NCBI RefSeq assembly: GCF_032075065.1
Contig: NZ_DAMAZC010000137.1
Coordinates: 1-11,943, forward strand
Origin: Atlantibacter sp032075065
GTDB lineage: Bacteria; Pseudomonadota; Gammaproteobacteria; Enterobacterales; Enterobacteriaceae
Direction of reading: 5' to 3'
DNA length: 11,943 nt
The notes beneath the pieces were generated by a model, which searched no databases, was not told where the DNA came from, and saw only the letters and a list, made by a program, of their open reading frames with translations. A program made the position numbers and the translations under genes. This document shows positions 1-5,258 of this stretch, one piece after another (the stretch's first letter is position 1; each line of letters begins with the position of its first letter).

Positions 1-30
1 AAACGGGGGCTACGTGCTCCCGTTTTTTTT
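1..30 (+). terminator. Rho-independent terminator of a gene upstream of the window
   Basis: Bases 1-10 pair with 16-25 to give a 10-bp stem with one G-U pair and a 5-base loop (tacgt), followed by an unbroken T run to base 30. On the + strand this is a standard intrinsic terminator for a transcript that enters from outside the window. The same hairpin lies just past the stop codon of the minus-strand gene at 29-292, so it may act in both directions. The minus-strand U tract, if there is one, would lie outside the window. Confidence 0.8.
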
Positions 31-292
31 AATCATCGCCCTCAATGGGGTAACCCGCCCGGCGAATAGCCTCTTTGCAATCGTTCACGCCCGCCGCATA
101 GCCCGCTTCGATTTCACATACCGGGCTGGCGCTGCAAAAGGGCAAACGGATCTGCGCCGTTAACTGCTCTGTCAGCATGGCAATCTGTCGTCGGGCCTGT
201 AACAATTCCTGCGCCATGCAAATACTCTCCTCGAGACCCGCGCTATCGCCTGCCGTCAGTGCCATTAAACGTTGTTGCGTGATGTGATTCAT
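29..292 (-). CDS. Small protein of unknown function (87 aa)
   Basis: I do not recognise this family. The ATG is at 290-292 and the TAA at 29-31 abuts the terminator hairpin. The N-terminal half (about residues 5-48) is predicted helical, rich in Gln, Glu, Leu and Ala with heptad-like spacing, so a short coiled coil is plausible. The C-terminal part contains the motif GVNDCKEAIRRAGY, which recalls small accessory or prophage-borne enterobacterial proteins. No signal peptide or membrane segment is visible. The ribosome site is weak (a GGCGG-like stretch before the ATG). The gene is divergent from the gene at 378. Placement against a terminator and an open frame across the whole interval support a real gene, but the function is unknown. 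Confidence 0.6.
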   Translation of the reverse strand: MNHITQQRLMALTAGDSAGLEESICMAQELLQARRQIAMLTEQLTAQIRLPFCSASPVCEIEAGYAAGVNDCKEAIRRAGYPIEGDD

Positions 293-316
293 CGCATCCG
301 CCCTGGTTATTTATCG

Positions 317-346
317 TTGAGAGTAAGCATAGCGTCGGAGTAGAGT
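317..346 (+). promoter_or_regulatory. Candidate sigma-70 promoter for the gene at 378
   Basis: TTGAGA at 317-322 matches the -35 consensus at five of six bases. TAGAGT at 341-346 matches the -10 at four of six, with an 18-base spacer. The predicted transcript would start near 353, just upstream of the AAGGGG ribosome site at 363-368. If correct, this rules out the GTG at 348 as the translation start. Confidence 0.4.
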
Positions 347-377
347 AGTGGAGATACCACATAAGGGGTTGTTGGCG

Positions 378-629
378 ATGGCGATTTATTTCTTCTATTC
401 AAAAGCGGGCAACGTTATTGCCGTGGAGAAAGGGGCGTCTACTTGCGAAGTATGGCTTAAGCAGGGTTATCAAAAAGAATTTGAAGAAGTGGAGGCGGTA
501 ACGGCGCAAGCCGCATTAAAGCGCTTTCATGATATTCGCGCCGAGCAGGATAAAAACCTGTGGGCTTTTACCACAGGTCCGATATTTTTGAGTTTGATTG
601 CGTTAGTGGCGTATTTATTTATTTCCTAA
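378..629 (+). CDS. Small protein with C-terminal membrane anchor, unknown function (83 aa)
   Basis: I do not recognise this gene. The frame is open from a GTG at 348, but the ATG at 378 has a Shine-Dalgarno sequence (AAGGGG, 363-368) at good spacing and lies downstream of the candidate promoter, so I choose 378. The first 60 or so residues are soluble and charged, opening with MAIYFFYSKAGNVIAVEKG, followed by an acidic and basic helix around residues 35-58. Residues about 62-83 are one hydrophobic segment (WAFTTGPIFLSLIALVAY) running almost to the C-terminus. The likely topology is a tail-anchored inner-membrane protein with a cytoplasmic N-terminal domain. It converges with the DinI-like gene, with only 36 AT-rich bases between the two stop codons. 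Confidence 0.65.
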   Translation: MAIYFFYSKAGNVIAVEKGASTCEVWLKQGYQKEFEEVEAVTAQAALKRFHDIRAEQDKNLWAFTTGPIFLSLIALVAYLFIS

Positions 630-665
630 ATTAAATTTGCGCATTTTAATAAATTTATCACGCGA

Positions 666-905
666 TTACTCCGCTACCAGCCACATATCCGATTCGTCAA
701 ACATCTCTTCCAGCATGCGGTTTAGCTTCTCGCGATCGTTTTTGCTGGCATCGCTGTTAAGCCCGTTAGCCTGCATCGGTTTGACTCTGACTTCCGCGTC
801 AGGGAAAATTTTGTGCACGCGCCGCGTCAACTCTTCAAGGATGATCTCCTGCGCGCCAGGTAAGCCCGCCACATTGCGCTTGTCGTAAACCAGTTCGACG
901 AACAT
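666..905 (-). CDS. msgA: DinI-like family protein, MsgA type
   Basis: This 79-residue product is a DinI-family protein very close, as I recall it, to Salmonella MsgA, including the start MFVELVYDKRNV and the end DMWLVAE. E. coli DinI binds RecA and modulates the RecA filament during the SOS response. The family fold is a small alpha/beta domain with a C-terminal acidic helix, seen here as EKLNRMLEEMFDESD at about residues 59-73. The start is supported by AGAGG just upstream of the ATG at 903-905. A perfect LexA box (920-939) overlaps its promoter, so SOS induction is expected. The name msgA comes from a Salmonella macrophage-survival phenotype, and that role should not be assumed here. Family assignment is strong; exact orthology to msgA is less certain. 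Confidence 0.88.
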   Translation of the reverse strand: MFVELVYDKRNVAGLPGAQEIILEELTRRVHKIFPDAEVRVKPMQANGLNSDASKNDREKLNRMLEEMFDESDMWLVAE

Positions 906-919
906 AACTACCTCTAAAT

Positions 920-939
920 TACTGTGTGTTTGTACAGTA
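920..939 (-). promoter_or_regulatory. LexA operator (SOS box)
   Basis: The sequence TACTGTGTGTTTGTACAGTA has the LexA core CTG-N10-CAG (922-924 and 935-937) with the favoured flanking TA and TA. It begins 15 bases upstream of the DinI-like start codon and covers the predicted transcription start. LexA bound here would block the promoter at 939-967. The match is seen directly; function follows from the known regulation of dinI-family genes. Confidence 0.88.
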
Positions 940-967
940 TGTTAGCGGGTAAAACGGCCAGTGACAA
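939..967 (-). promoter_or_regulatory. Sigma-70 promoter of the DinI-like gene
   Basis: Read on the minus strand, TTGTCA (962-967) matches the -35 at five of six and TAACAT (939-944) matches the -10 at four of six, with an exact 17-base spacer. The -10 touches the LexA box at base 939, the arrangement expected of a LexA-repressed promoter. Confidence 0.65.
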
Positions 968-1312
968 CAGGGCTTGATGCAAAAAATCGACATCAGGAAT
1001 CGCCTCATTTGTAGCTTTAACATTTAATTAAAATATATTCTCTGGTTTAATAAGCTGTAATTGCTTGATGCAATTATGTGAAATGCAATCAAACAACTAT
1101 GACAATATATTTTGTTGGTAACTTATTATTAAATATGAAATATATCCTGATGGTTTTAAGACGAGAAATTTAATTTAAGTTTATATTTGATAGGGGGGTT
1201 CAGGTTAATCCTAAATGTGAATGCTAATGAAAAATTAAACACACAATCGGCTAGAGGGGGCGGATTAGGGATGCTATTCTCGGATAATCACACAAGTCAT
1301 AAGGGAATTAAT
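968..1312. other. AT-rich gene-free region
   Basis: From about 1015 to 1200 the sequence is strikingly AT-rich, with runs such as aaatatattc and attaaatatg, unlike the GC-balanced genes around it. I see no coding frame with a ribosome site. A frame joined to the BssS-like gene is open from a TTG at 1187, but it lacks translation signals. The region should contain the promoter of the gene at 1313; several AT-rich hexamers could serve, none convincing. Composition of this kind often marks H-NS binding; that is inference. Confidence 0.55.
1058..1076. repeat. Short perfect inverted repeat (7-bp arms)
   Basis: TAATTGC at 1058-1064 is repeated inverted as GCAATTA at 1070-1076 around a 5-base centre. 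It lies in the AT-rich region between the DinI-like and BssS-like genes and could be a dimeric regulator site. No regulator can be named. Confidence 0.4.
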
Positions 1313-1555
1313 ATGAACAGCGATAATGATTTTCCTGTGTTTCCCGTCACCGGTTGGCAGGTTGGGCCAAAATCGGATCAAAACGTTTTAGTATTTAAAA
1401 TTGGCTATTGCACTTCTTCCTACAACCTGAATGCCACGACCTTTGATTCACCTTTCTTCTCCATGACGCCTTCAATGGCAAAAAGCCTGATTTATGATTT
1501 ACAGCGTTATGTCGCTCATTGCGAAGAGAATGAATTCCACAAAATCGCTATCTAA
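1313..1555 (+). CDS. Probable BssS-family protein (80 aa)
   Basis: The product resembles E. coli BssS (YceP, 84 aa), a small protein linked to biofilm regulation. Shared features are an N-terminal P-x-x-GW motif (here PVTGWQV at about residues 11-17), alternating hydrophobic strands (VLVFKIGY), then a Thr-start helix (TPSMAKSLIYDLQRYV) matching the BssS helix that follows WLTTDVARQ. Overall identity is modest, so this is a family call, not orthology. The ATG at 1313 has AAGGGA about 7 bases upstream. The longer frame from TTG 1187 has no such site and runs through AT-rich sequence. Two Cys residues (in GYCTS and AHCEEN) are not BssS hallmarks. The mechanism of BssS itself is not established, so no precise function can be given. 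Confidence 0.6.
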   Translation: MNSDNDFPVFPVTGWQVGPKSDQNVLVFKIGYCTSSYNLNATTFDSPFFSMTPSMAKSLIYDLQRYVAHCEENEFHKIAI

Positions 1556-1564
1556 CAGCGAGTT

Positions 1565-1590
1565 AACGGGAAGCCGTTAAGCTTCTCGTT
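1565..1590 (+). terminator. Probable terminator hairpin after the BssS-like gene
   Basis: AACGGGAAGC (1565-1574) pairs with GCTTCTCGTT (1581-1590), giving a 10-bp stem with one G-U pair and a 6-base loop, ten bases past the stop codon. The tail (tcaatccc) is poor in T, so termination may be partial. Confidence 0.5.
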
Positions 1591-1623
1591 TCAATCCCAC
1601 AGCAAAAATCTCCAGTCTGTGCT

Positions 1624-1629
1624 TATACT
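1624..1629 (+). promoter_or_regulatory. Candidate -10 element for the gene at 1661
   Basis: TATACT at 1624-1629 sits within tgcttatactt, close to the extended -10 favoured by sigma-S (CTATACTT). No -35 hexamer stands out at the proper distance, which also fits a sigma-S type promoter. The transcript would start near 1636, with the AGGAG at 1649-1653 in the leader. Confidence 0.35.
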
Positions 1630-1660
1630 TTTGTTAGGCGATGTCCTCAGGAGAATAAAA

Positions 1661-1930
1661 ATGATGTGGATGGAAGAAGGGCTGTATGTACGTATTCAGG
1701 AACTGGAGAATGGCCCGCGACCGTTTCCGCTGCAAAGCGGATTTAATGCGGAAACCGCCTACCGGGCCATTGGCTGCTTCAATGCTTCCGAATCGTCGGA
1801 TGCTTTCTATATTTTATCGAACGATCGGAACGAGATTTGGTTTATCTGCAACCGCCATCTCCGCACGGTAGCCATCAATAATGGCACTAAAGACCTGCGC
1901 TATCGGCTGGAAAAGATCACCGCGCATTGA
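1661..1930 (+). CDS. Conserved-looking protein of unknown function (89 aa)
   Basis: I do not recognise the family. The ATG at 1661 is 7 bases downstream of AGGAG (1649-1653) and is preferred over the upstream TTG at 1619, which would lie before the candidate promoter. The sequence looks like a compact cytoplasmic domain: MMWMEEGLYVRIQELENG begins with an acidic strand, residues 29-41 form an Ala-rich helix, and a central motif FYILSNDRNEIWFICNRHLRTV (split about FYILSNDRNEIW and FICNRHLRTV) reads as two beta strands joined by an acidic turn. No signal peptide, membrane span or nucleotide-binding motif is seen. It stands alone, flanked by hairpins on both sides, so it is probably monocistronic. 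Confidence 0.65.
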   Translation: MMWMEEGLYVRIQELENGPRPFPLQSGFNAETAYRAIGCFNASESSDAFYILSNDRNEIWFICNRHLRTVAINNGTKDLRYRLEKITAH

Positions 1931-1945
1931 GCATCATCACTACAC

Positions 1946-1990
1946 GCCCGGCCTGACCGCCGGGCCTCGCCGGTCAGGCTATTTCTTTTA
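1946..1990 (+). terminator. Terminator with two overlapping hairpins after the 89-aa gene
   Basis: GCCTGACCG (1951-1959) pairs perfectly with CGGTCAGGC (1971-1979), then a T-rich tail follows (1980-1990). A second perfect stem, GCCCGGC (1946-1952) with GCCGGGC (1959-1965), uses some of the same bases, so the two cannot form together. The 3' arm overlaps the stop codon of the convergent yeaO gene. The minus strand lacks a U tract on its side, so this mainly serves the + strand. Confidence 0.65.
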
Positions 1991-2321
1991 AAACCTCAGC
2001 TAATACTTGCGCATGGTTTTGCTCACGGTTTTTCGCCGCATAGAGCAGGGTGACGTTACCCTTGCGGACGCGTTCTGCTACTTTTTGCAACGCTTCCTGT
2101 TGTGTCAATAATTCTTCGCGGTACAGACGGGTGAACTCGTTGAAATCGATGGCCTCGCTGTGAAATTCTTTGCGCAGCGCGCTGGATGGTGCGAGGGTTT
2201 TATTCCATTCATCATAATTTAAATCGCTTTTCTTTATCCCTCTCGGCCACAGCCGATCGACCAGAATTCGGTAGCCGTCATCCTTAACGGCCTCATCATA
2301 AACACGTTTACAGGCAATCAT
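1974..2321 (-). CDS. yeaO: DUF488 family protein YeaO
   Basis: This is the 115-residue YeaO protein, the same length as in E. coli. It shares the strongly conserved family block GYRILVDRLWPRGIKK (about residues 16-31), the downstream DEWNKTLAPS and LRKEFH motifs, and the C-terminal TLLYAAKNREQNHAQVLAE. DUF488 proteins are small cytoplasmic proteins of unestablished biochemical function; the family's conserved Arg and Asp residues suggest a catalytic or ligand-binding surface. I start at 2321 because AAGGAGAG lies directly upstream of that ATG, and the 12-residue longer version has no such signal. In E. coli yeaO follows nimT closely. Here an unrelated + strand gene separates them. Confidence 0.93.
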   Translation of the reverse strand: MIACKRVYDEAVKDDGYRILVDRLWPRGIKKSDLNYDEWNKTLAPSSALRKEFHSEAIDFNEFTRLYREELLTQQEALQKVAERVRKGNVTLLYAAKNREQNHAQVLAEVLKEIA

Positions 2322-2488
2322 AAACTCTCCTTTTCCGGGCACGAATAGCGTCATCACGCTATTTTAGGGGGCTTTTCACCCCCGGCACAATGTTGGCACC
2401 CGCAATAATTAGGCGTTGTAAAATCAATAAGCTACCTGTAGTGTGAGGATCCTTGTGTAGTTACCTTCCTCTTTGCACAGGATTTCTT
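2322..2488. promoter_or_regulatory. Divergent control region between yeaO and the amidotransferase gene
   Basis: These 167 bases must hold the promoters of two divergent genes. For the + strand, TTGGCA (2393-2398) and TGTAAA (2417-2422) are 18 bases apart and form a candidate promoter. A G/C inverted repeat (GGGGG around 2367 and CCCCC around 2380) separates it from yeaO and could be an operator or leader hairpin of yeaO. AGGA at 2479-2482 is the ribosome site for the gene at 2489. Assignments of promoter hexamers are weak. Confidence 0.35.
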
Positions 2489-3196
2489 ATGGACACATTC
2501 CCTCTCACTACTCCGCTGCGGATTGCCCTGATTGGCGATTACAATGCTGCGGTTTTGGCGCACAAAGCGATTCCTCTGGCTATTGACGATGCTGCCGCCG
2601 TGTTGAACCTGGATGTCGATTACGACTGGCTGCACACCACGGAAGTGAAAAGTGGTGAAGACCTGGTGGGTTATGACGCGATGTGGGTGGTGCCCGCCAG
2701 CCCATATCAAAATGAAGACGGGGCGCTCTTAGCGATTCGCTACGCCCGGGAAAATAGCATCCCGTTTCTGGGCACCTGCGGCGGCTTCCAGCATGCCATT
2801 ATTGAGTATGCGCGCAATGTAATGGGCTGGGACGATGCGGCCCATGCGGAAACCGCGCAGCAGGGGAGAATGGTTATCGCCCCGTTGGTCTGCTCGCTGG
2901 TGGAAAAAACCGACGCCATTGAGCTGCGCCCGAATACCCTGATAGCCAAAGCCTATGGCAAAACCGAGATCGTCGAGGGCTATCACTGCAACTATGGGAT
3001 TGCTGAAGAATTCGCCCAGGCGCTTACGGACCAGCCGCTGAAAGTGACCGGTTGGGATGACGACGGCGCCATCCGGGCCGTGGAACTGGTGACGCATCCC
3101 TTTTTCGTCGCCACGTTGTTTCAGCATGAACGTGCGGCGCTGGTCGGTAAACCCGCGCCGCTGGTCCAGGCGTTATTGCTCGCTGCGAAACCGTAA
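2489..3196 (+). CDS. CTP synthase glutaminase-domain-like protein (class I GATase fold, 235 aa)
   Basis: The product looks like the C-terminal glutamine amidotransferase domain of CTP synthase without the synthase part. Landmarks: RIALIGDYN at residues 11-19 (first strand, as in the start of the PyrG GATase domain), YDAMWVVPASPYQNEDG (62-78), the nucleophile elbow LGTCGGFQHAIIEYARN with Cys97, and ELVTHPFFVATLF near residues 199-211. In PyrG the last motif runs on into F-HPE, giving the catalytic His and Glu. Here it is F-QHE (211-214), so the His position aligns with Gln212. I recall related proteins being annotated as CTP synthase C-terminal region-related (seleno)proteins; here the nucleophile codon is TGC, an ordinary Cys. 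The ATG at 2489 follows AGGA by 6 bases; the upstream TTG at 2453 is rejected. Function is unknown. The gene ends one base from the end of nimT. Confidence 0.85.
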   Translation: MDTFPLTTPLRIALIGDYNAAVLAHKAIPLAIDDAAAVLNLDVDYDWLHTTEVKSGEDLVGYDAMWVVPASPYQNEDGALLAIRYARENSIPFLGTCGGFQHAIIEYARNVMGWDDAAHAETAQQGRMVIAPLVCSLVEKTDAIELRPNTLIAKAYGKTEIVEGYHCNYGIAEEFAQALTDQPLKVTGWDDDGAIRAVELVTHPFFVATLFQHERAALVGKPAPLVQALLLAAKP

Positions 3197-3197
3197 A

Positions 3198-4382
3198 TTA
3201 ATGCGGGCTGATTTCACCTTTGCGGCCCGCCAACCCGCCCGCCAGCGCCATCGCCAGCGAGATCAGCGCGACAGCCAGCAGGGGTAAACCCCAGCCGCCG
3301 GTGATGTCGTGTATTTTCCCGATACCCGGCGGTCCACAGGCCGCCAGCAAATAGCCCACTGACTGCGCCATCCCGGATAGCGCCGCGGCCTGATGGGCTG
3401 AACCCGATCGCAGGCCGATAAACGTCAGCCCCAGTATCATGGTCGCGCCTGAGCCTAGGCCAAATATCACCACCCACAGGCTGGCAAATCCCGGCATCAG
3501 CCACAGCCCCAGCGCGCTTAACGCGCACAGTAACGAAACCAGAACCGCGATCCCCCGCTGGTCCTTCAGCCGGTGCAGCAACAGCGGCACTAAAATCCCT
3601 GGCGCGGCAGTCGCCAGTTGCAGCAAGCCGTGCAGAGAACCGGCATGGGCTTCGCTATAGCCGTGGCTGATAAGAATCGACGGCAGCCAGCCGATGACCA
3701 CGTAATAGACCAGGGAATTCAGCCCCAAAAACAGGGTCACCTGCCAGGCCCGCGCCGATTTCCATAACGATTGCTGGCGCAACGCGCCCGAGCTGGTCAC
3801 GGTGGCCGTTACGCTGCGGCGGCACTGCGGTAACCATACCAGCAGGGCGAATAGCGGGAAAATCATCACGCTTAACAGTGCGCCGCGCCAGCCGAAACCG
3901 GCATCGGCCACCGGCACCACCAGTGCGGAACCCAGCGCCGCCGCGCTGCCCATGATTAACGAATATGCACCCGTTAGCCGCGCCACCTGGCCGGGAAAAT
4001 CGCGTTTAATCAGCCCCGGCAGCAGCACATTGCCCAGCGCGATGGCGCAGCCAATCAGCGCTGTGCCGCTGAACAGCCACACGCTGCCCTCCACGGAGCG
4101 TAACCCAATGCCGAAGCACATCAGTAGCATCGCCCCCGCGAGGCTTCTCTCCATGCCGTAGCGCCGGGCAATGCCCGCCACCAGCGGCGAAACGACCGCA
4201 AACGCCAGCAGCGGTAGGGTAGTCAGGAGCCCGGTCTGGGCCGTGCTGAGCGCGTAGCTGGCGCGGATCATATCCAGCAGCGGCGCAGCGCCCGTAAAGC
4301 TGACGCGCAGGGTGGCGGCGATCGCTAACAGACCGCCAGTCATCAGCAGCATCTGGCCGCGTGATGGGGAAGAAATTGTCAT
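3198..4382 (-). CDS. nimT: NimT, MFS efflux transporter of 2-nitroimidazole (CynX/NimT family)
   Basis: The product (394 aa) matches E. coli NimT (YeaN) along its whole length, including LRVSFTGAAPLLDMIR, QTGLLTTLPLLAFA, ALGNVLLPGLIKRDFP, LISHGYSEAHAGSLHGLLQL and SGMAQSVGYLLAACGPP. It is an inner-membrane major facilitator protein with about 12 hydrophobic spans. In E. coli it exports 2-nitroimidazole-type compounds and is controlled by the adjacent NimR. Two ATGs lie close together: that at 4388 directly abuts the AAGAG ribosome-like stretch (4389-4393), whereas that at 4382 has it 6 bases away, so I use 4382. The divergent nimR start is 100 bases away. In the C-terminal half the loop reads PPGIGKIHD where E. 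coli, as I recall, has PPLMGKIHD. The frame is intact. Confidence 0.93.
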   Translation of the reverse strand: MTISSPSRGQMLLMTGGLLAIAATLRVSFTGAAPLLDMIRASYALSTAQTGLLTTLPLLAFAVVSPLVAGIARRYGMERSLAGAMLLMCFGIGLRSVEGSVWLFSGTALIGCAIALGNVLLPGLIKRDFPGQVARLTGAYSLIMGSAAALGSALVVPVADAGFGWRGALLSVMIFPLFALLVWLPQCRRSVTATVTSSGALRQQSLWKSARAWQVTLFLGLNSLVYYVVIGWLPSILISHGYSEAHAGSLHGLLQLATAAPGILVPLLLHRLKDQRGIAVLVSLLCALSALGLWLMPGFASLWVVIFGLGSGATMILGLTFIGLRSGSAHQAAALSGMAQSVGYLLAACGPPGIGKIHDITGGWGLPLLAVALISLAMALAGGLAGRKGEISPH

Positions 4383-4482
4383 AGTCATCTCTTAGAGCCT
4401 GAGGGGGCGTAAAGATTAACGGGTACGCCGGGACAATGAATCAAGCTAAAATGCCAAATAATCGCTAAATTCGGACAACATC
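4383..4482. promoter_or_regulatory. nimT/nimR divergent promoter-operator region
   Basis: A 100-base intergenic region serves both genes. A perfect inverted repeat, GGCGTA (4406-4411) and TACGCC (4424-4429) separated by 12 bases, lies on the nimT side and is a candidate NimR operator or hairpin in the nimT leader. TAAAAT (4447-4452) is a candidate -10 for nimR. On the minus strand TTGATT and GTTAAT spaced 18 bases could drive nimT, but both are weak. AraC-type regulators usually bind direct repeats, so the inverted repeat need not be the site. Confidence 0.45.
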
Positions 4483-5253
4483 ATGGAACAGTCTTTAACA
4501 CTCGACGGCTATCATCCCGACGATCACGATGACGCCGCGGTGTCTTTTCACGTTCGCGTCACGGCCCATGAACAGGAAATCCCGCTGCACCATCATCGCA
4601 AAGGGCAGTTGATCCTGGCGCTGCACGGCGGCATCACCTGTGAAGTGGCGGATGCGATGTGGATGGTGCCGCCGCAGTATGCGGTGTGGATCCCCGGCGC
4701 GATGCCGCATCACAATCGCGCAACAGCCAATGCCCGGCTGTGTTTTTTGTTTATCGAGCCTGGCGCGGTGGCGATGCCGGAACAGTGCTGCACGCTAAAG
4801 GTAACGCCATTTGTCCGCGAACTGATCGTCAAACTGGCTGCATGCCGCGAACGTAGCGAGCGACGCGACCGGCTGGTGCAGGTGCTGTTTGACGAACTGC
4901 CCGATCTGCCCGTGGAGCCGCTGCGGCTACCGGTTTCCGCGCACCCGAAGATCCGCACCATGGTGGAATTTATGGCCGCGCACCCTCAGCAAAACCGCAC
5001 CCTCGCGCAGTGGGCGACGCAGTTGGCCATGAGCGAACGTAATTTATCGCGCCTGATCGTCAGGGAAACCGGCCTGAATTATCGGCGCTGGCGTCATCAG
5101 CTCCAGCTTATTCAGGCGTTGCAGATGCTGGTGGATGGGATGAACGTTCAGCAAGTAGCCCAGGGGCTGGGCTATGACTCCACCACCGCGTTTATTACCA
5201 TGTTTAAAAAGGGGCTGGGCCAGACCCCTGGACGCTATCTCGACGTGCTGTAG
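4483..5253 (+). CDS. nimR: NimR, AraC-family transcriptional regulator
   Basis: The product (256 aa) is an AraC/XylS-type regulator with an N-terminal cupin sensing domain and a C-terminal double helix-turn-helix. The cupin shows a His cluster and strand, LHHHRKGQLILALHGG (residues 35-50), and a second MPHHNR motif (74-79). The DNA-binding half has TLAQWATQLAMSERNLSRL (about 173-191) and the second helix-turn-helix with the family signature VAQGLGYDSTTAFITMFKK through TPGRY (225-252). In E. coli NimR (YeaM) represses nimT and is encoded divergently from it, as here. No strong Shine-Dalgarno precedes the ATG (cggacaacatc), so translation may be weak, as is common for regulators. The stop is 5 bases from the end of the convergent yeaL. 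Confidence 0.93.
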   Translation: MEQSLTLDGYHPDDHDDAAVSFHVRVTAHEQEIPLHHHRKGQLILALHGGITCEVADAMWMVPPQYAVWIPGAMPHHNRATANARLCFLFIEPGAVAMPEQCCTLKVTPFVRELIVKLAACRERSERRDRLVQVLFDELPDLPVEPLRLPVSAHPKIRTMVEFMAAHPQQNRTLAQWATQLAMSERNLSRLIVRETGLNYRRWRHQLQLIQALQMLVDGMNVQQVAQGLGYDSTTAFITMFKKGLGQTPGRYLDVL

Positions 5254-5258
5254 CGGCG

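Noticed and set aside
632..657. AT-only inverted repeat TAAATTT/AAATTTA between the convergent genes ending at 629 and 666.
   Set aside because: A stem of only A-T pairs with a 12-base loop is too unstable to call a terminator.
1077..1093. Possible CRP site starting TGTGA.
   Set aside because: The second half-site does not match TCACA at the required spacing.
1187..1312. N-terminal extension of the BssS-like protein from TTG 1187.
   Set aside because: No ribosome site at 1187, while ATG 1313 has AAGGGA at good spacing and gives a length typical of BssS.
2783..2788. Selenocysteine at the amidotransferase nucleophile position.
   Set aside because: The codon in GTCGG is TGC, not TGA, so a normal Cys is encoded.
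3802..4161. Long + strand frames antisense to nimT, and similar ones antisense to yeaL, yeaK, the autotransporter and yeaH.
   Set aside because: They are shadows of GC-rich conserved genes, with biased, low-complexity translations and no ribosome sites.
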